This document shows positions 21,713-21,872 of a stretch of 21,872 nt of DNA, in pieces. The stretch spans positions 1 through 21,872 of the forward strand of contig CAZXBB010000313.1 of assembly GCA_964638815.1 (NCBI GenBank), written 5' to 3'. The stretch comes from CAZXBB01 sp964638815 (GTDB lineage: Bacteria > Planctomycetota > Phycisphaerae > Phycisphaerales > SM1A02). Made by a program: the position numbers and the translations under genes. The notes under the pieces were generated by a model. It was not told the origin of the DNA. It was given only the letters and a program-made list of their open reading frames with translations, and ran no database searches. The first letter of the stretch is position 1; each line of letters starts with the position of its first letter.

Positions 21713-21718
21713 TACGAT
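21713..21718 (+). promoter_or_regulatory. Possible -10 box of hypA
   Basis: TACGAT in GCTACGAT, the same octamer as at 7028-7035. +1 would fall near 21725, leaving a leader of about 26 nt with no Shine-Dalgarno. Confidence 0.3.
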
Positions 21719-21750
21719 CGGATCGAACGCCGCCATACGCGACGCCTGCG

Positions 21751-21872
21751 ATGCACGAGCTTCCGATCACCCAGGGCATCCTCGACCTCGTCGTCAGCCA
21801 TGCGATGAGCGCGGGCGGCGGCCGCGTCACCGACGTGCACATCGTGGCCGGCGAGCTGTCCGGCATCGTGGA
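21751..21872 (+). CDS. hypA: HypA/HybF hydrogenase nickel-insertion protein, 5' part only
   Basis: 40 codons visible before the window ends: MHELPITQGILDLVVSHAMS then AGGGRVTDVHIVAGELSGIV. This matches the HypA N-terminus (MHE[LM]xITxxIL ... GRVTxIxLxxGELSGV). His2 and Glu3 belong to the nickel site, so translation should start at this ATG. The zinc-binding domain lies outside the window. HypA delivers nickel for [NiFe]-hydrogenase maturation, which suggests that the organism has a hydrogenase or urease. In the same frame, an ATG at 21676 with GGGAGGAAGC just before it would add 25 unrelated residues and bury His2. Confidence 0.9.
   Translation, partial: MHELPITQGILDLVVSHAMSAGGGRVTDVHIVAGELSGIV

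Overview
The window is a very GC-rich bacterial chromosomal segment. It most likely comes from a planctomycete of the Phycisphaerae type. The clues are a large exported protein ending in paired dockerin-like repeats (GDVDGN.. / EDLDDNG..) with 'DCNEDGRSDAC'-style inserts, a sigma factor next to a von Willebrand/YfbK-like protein, a Minf_1886-family protein, DUF1573 and OmpA lipoproteins, and many short in-frame repeats. I see no rRNA, tRNA, CRISPR array, phage gene or insertion sequence.

Layout. 1-3255, all minus: an edge-truncated ImuA-like protein whose C-terminus is a 51-bp tandem repeat array, an MsrA-like protein, a GNAT acetyltransferase and an SRAP (YedK/HMCES) DNA-protein crosslink enzyme. 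3280-6977, minus: an operon of sigma factor, an anti-sigma-like/TM/VWA protein and a small membrane protein with an aspartate-rich tail. 7189-9183, plus: a double-ACT protein and Ffh. 9282-12969, minus: a giant secreted beta-helix/VCBS/dockerin protein whose signal peptide lies in a different frame from its body. 13199-14287, plus: a thioredoxin-fold-like exported protein split by one in-frame TGA. 14302-18266, minus: AI-2E transporter, Minf_1886 protein, 3-methyladenine DNA glycosylase and amidohydrolase. 18492-19343, plus: OmpA lipoprotein. 19397-20734, minus: DUF1573 lipoprotein. 20800 to the end, plus: MlaE permease and the start of HypA.

Themes. The left end groups DNA-damage functions (SRAP, ImuA), and an alkyl-base glycosylase lies further along. 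Cell-envelope genes dominate the right half. A recurring promoter geometry stands out: four genes (imuA-like, SRAP, AI-2E, DUF1573) have a -10 hexamer ending exactly 6 nt before the ATG, which would make the A of ATG the +1 base, so the mRNAs would be leaderless. Other genes (sigma factor, VWA protein, ACT protein, dockerin protein, OmpA) have Shine-Dalgarno sequences, so both initiation modes seem to coexist.

The best candidates for something undescribed are: the 17-residue repeat tail on the ImuA-like protein; the GAGC tetranucleotide tract where signal peptide and body of the dockerin protein go out of frame, so that losing one repeat unit would restore the fusion; the in-frame TGA in the thioredoxin-like gene; and a 13-bp tandem array that carries the AI-2E -35 box. 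Everything here was read by eye, with no database search.
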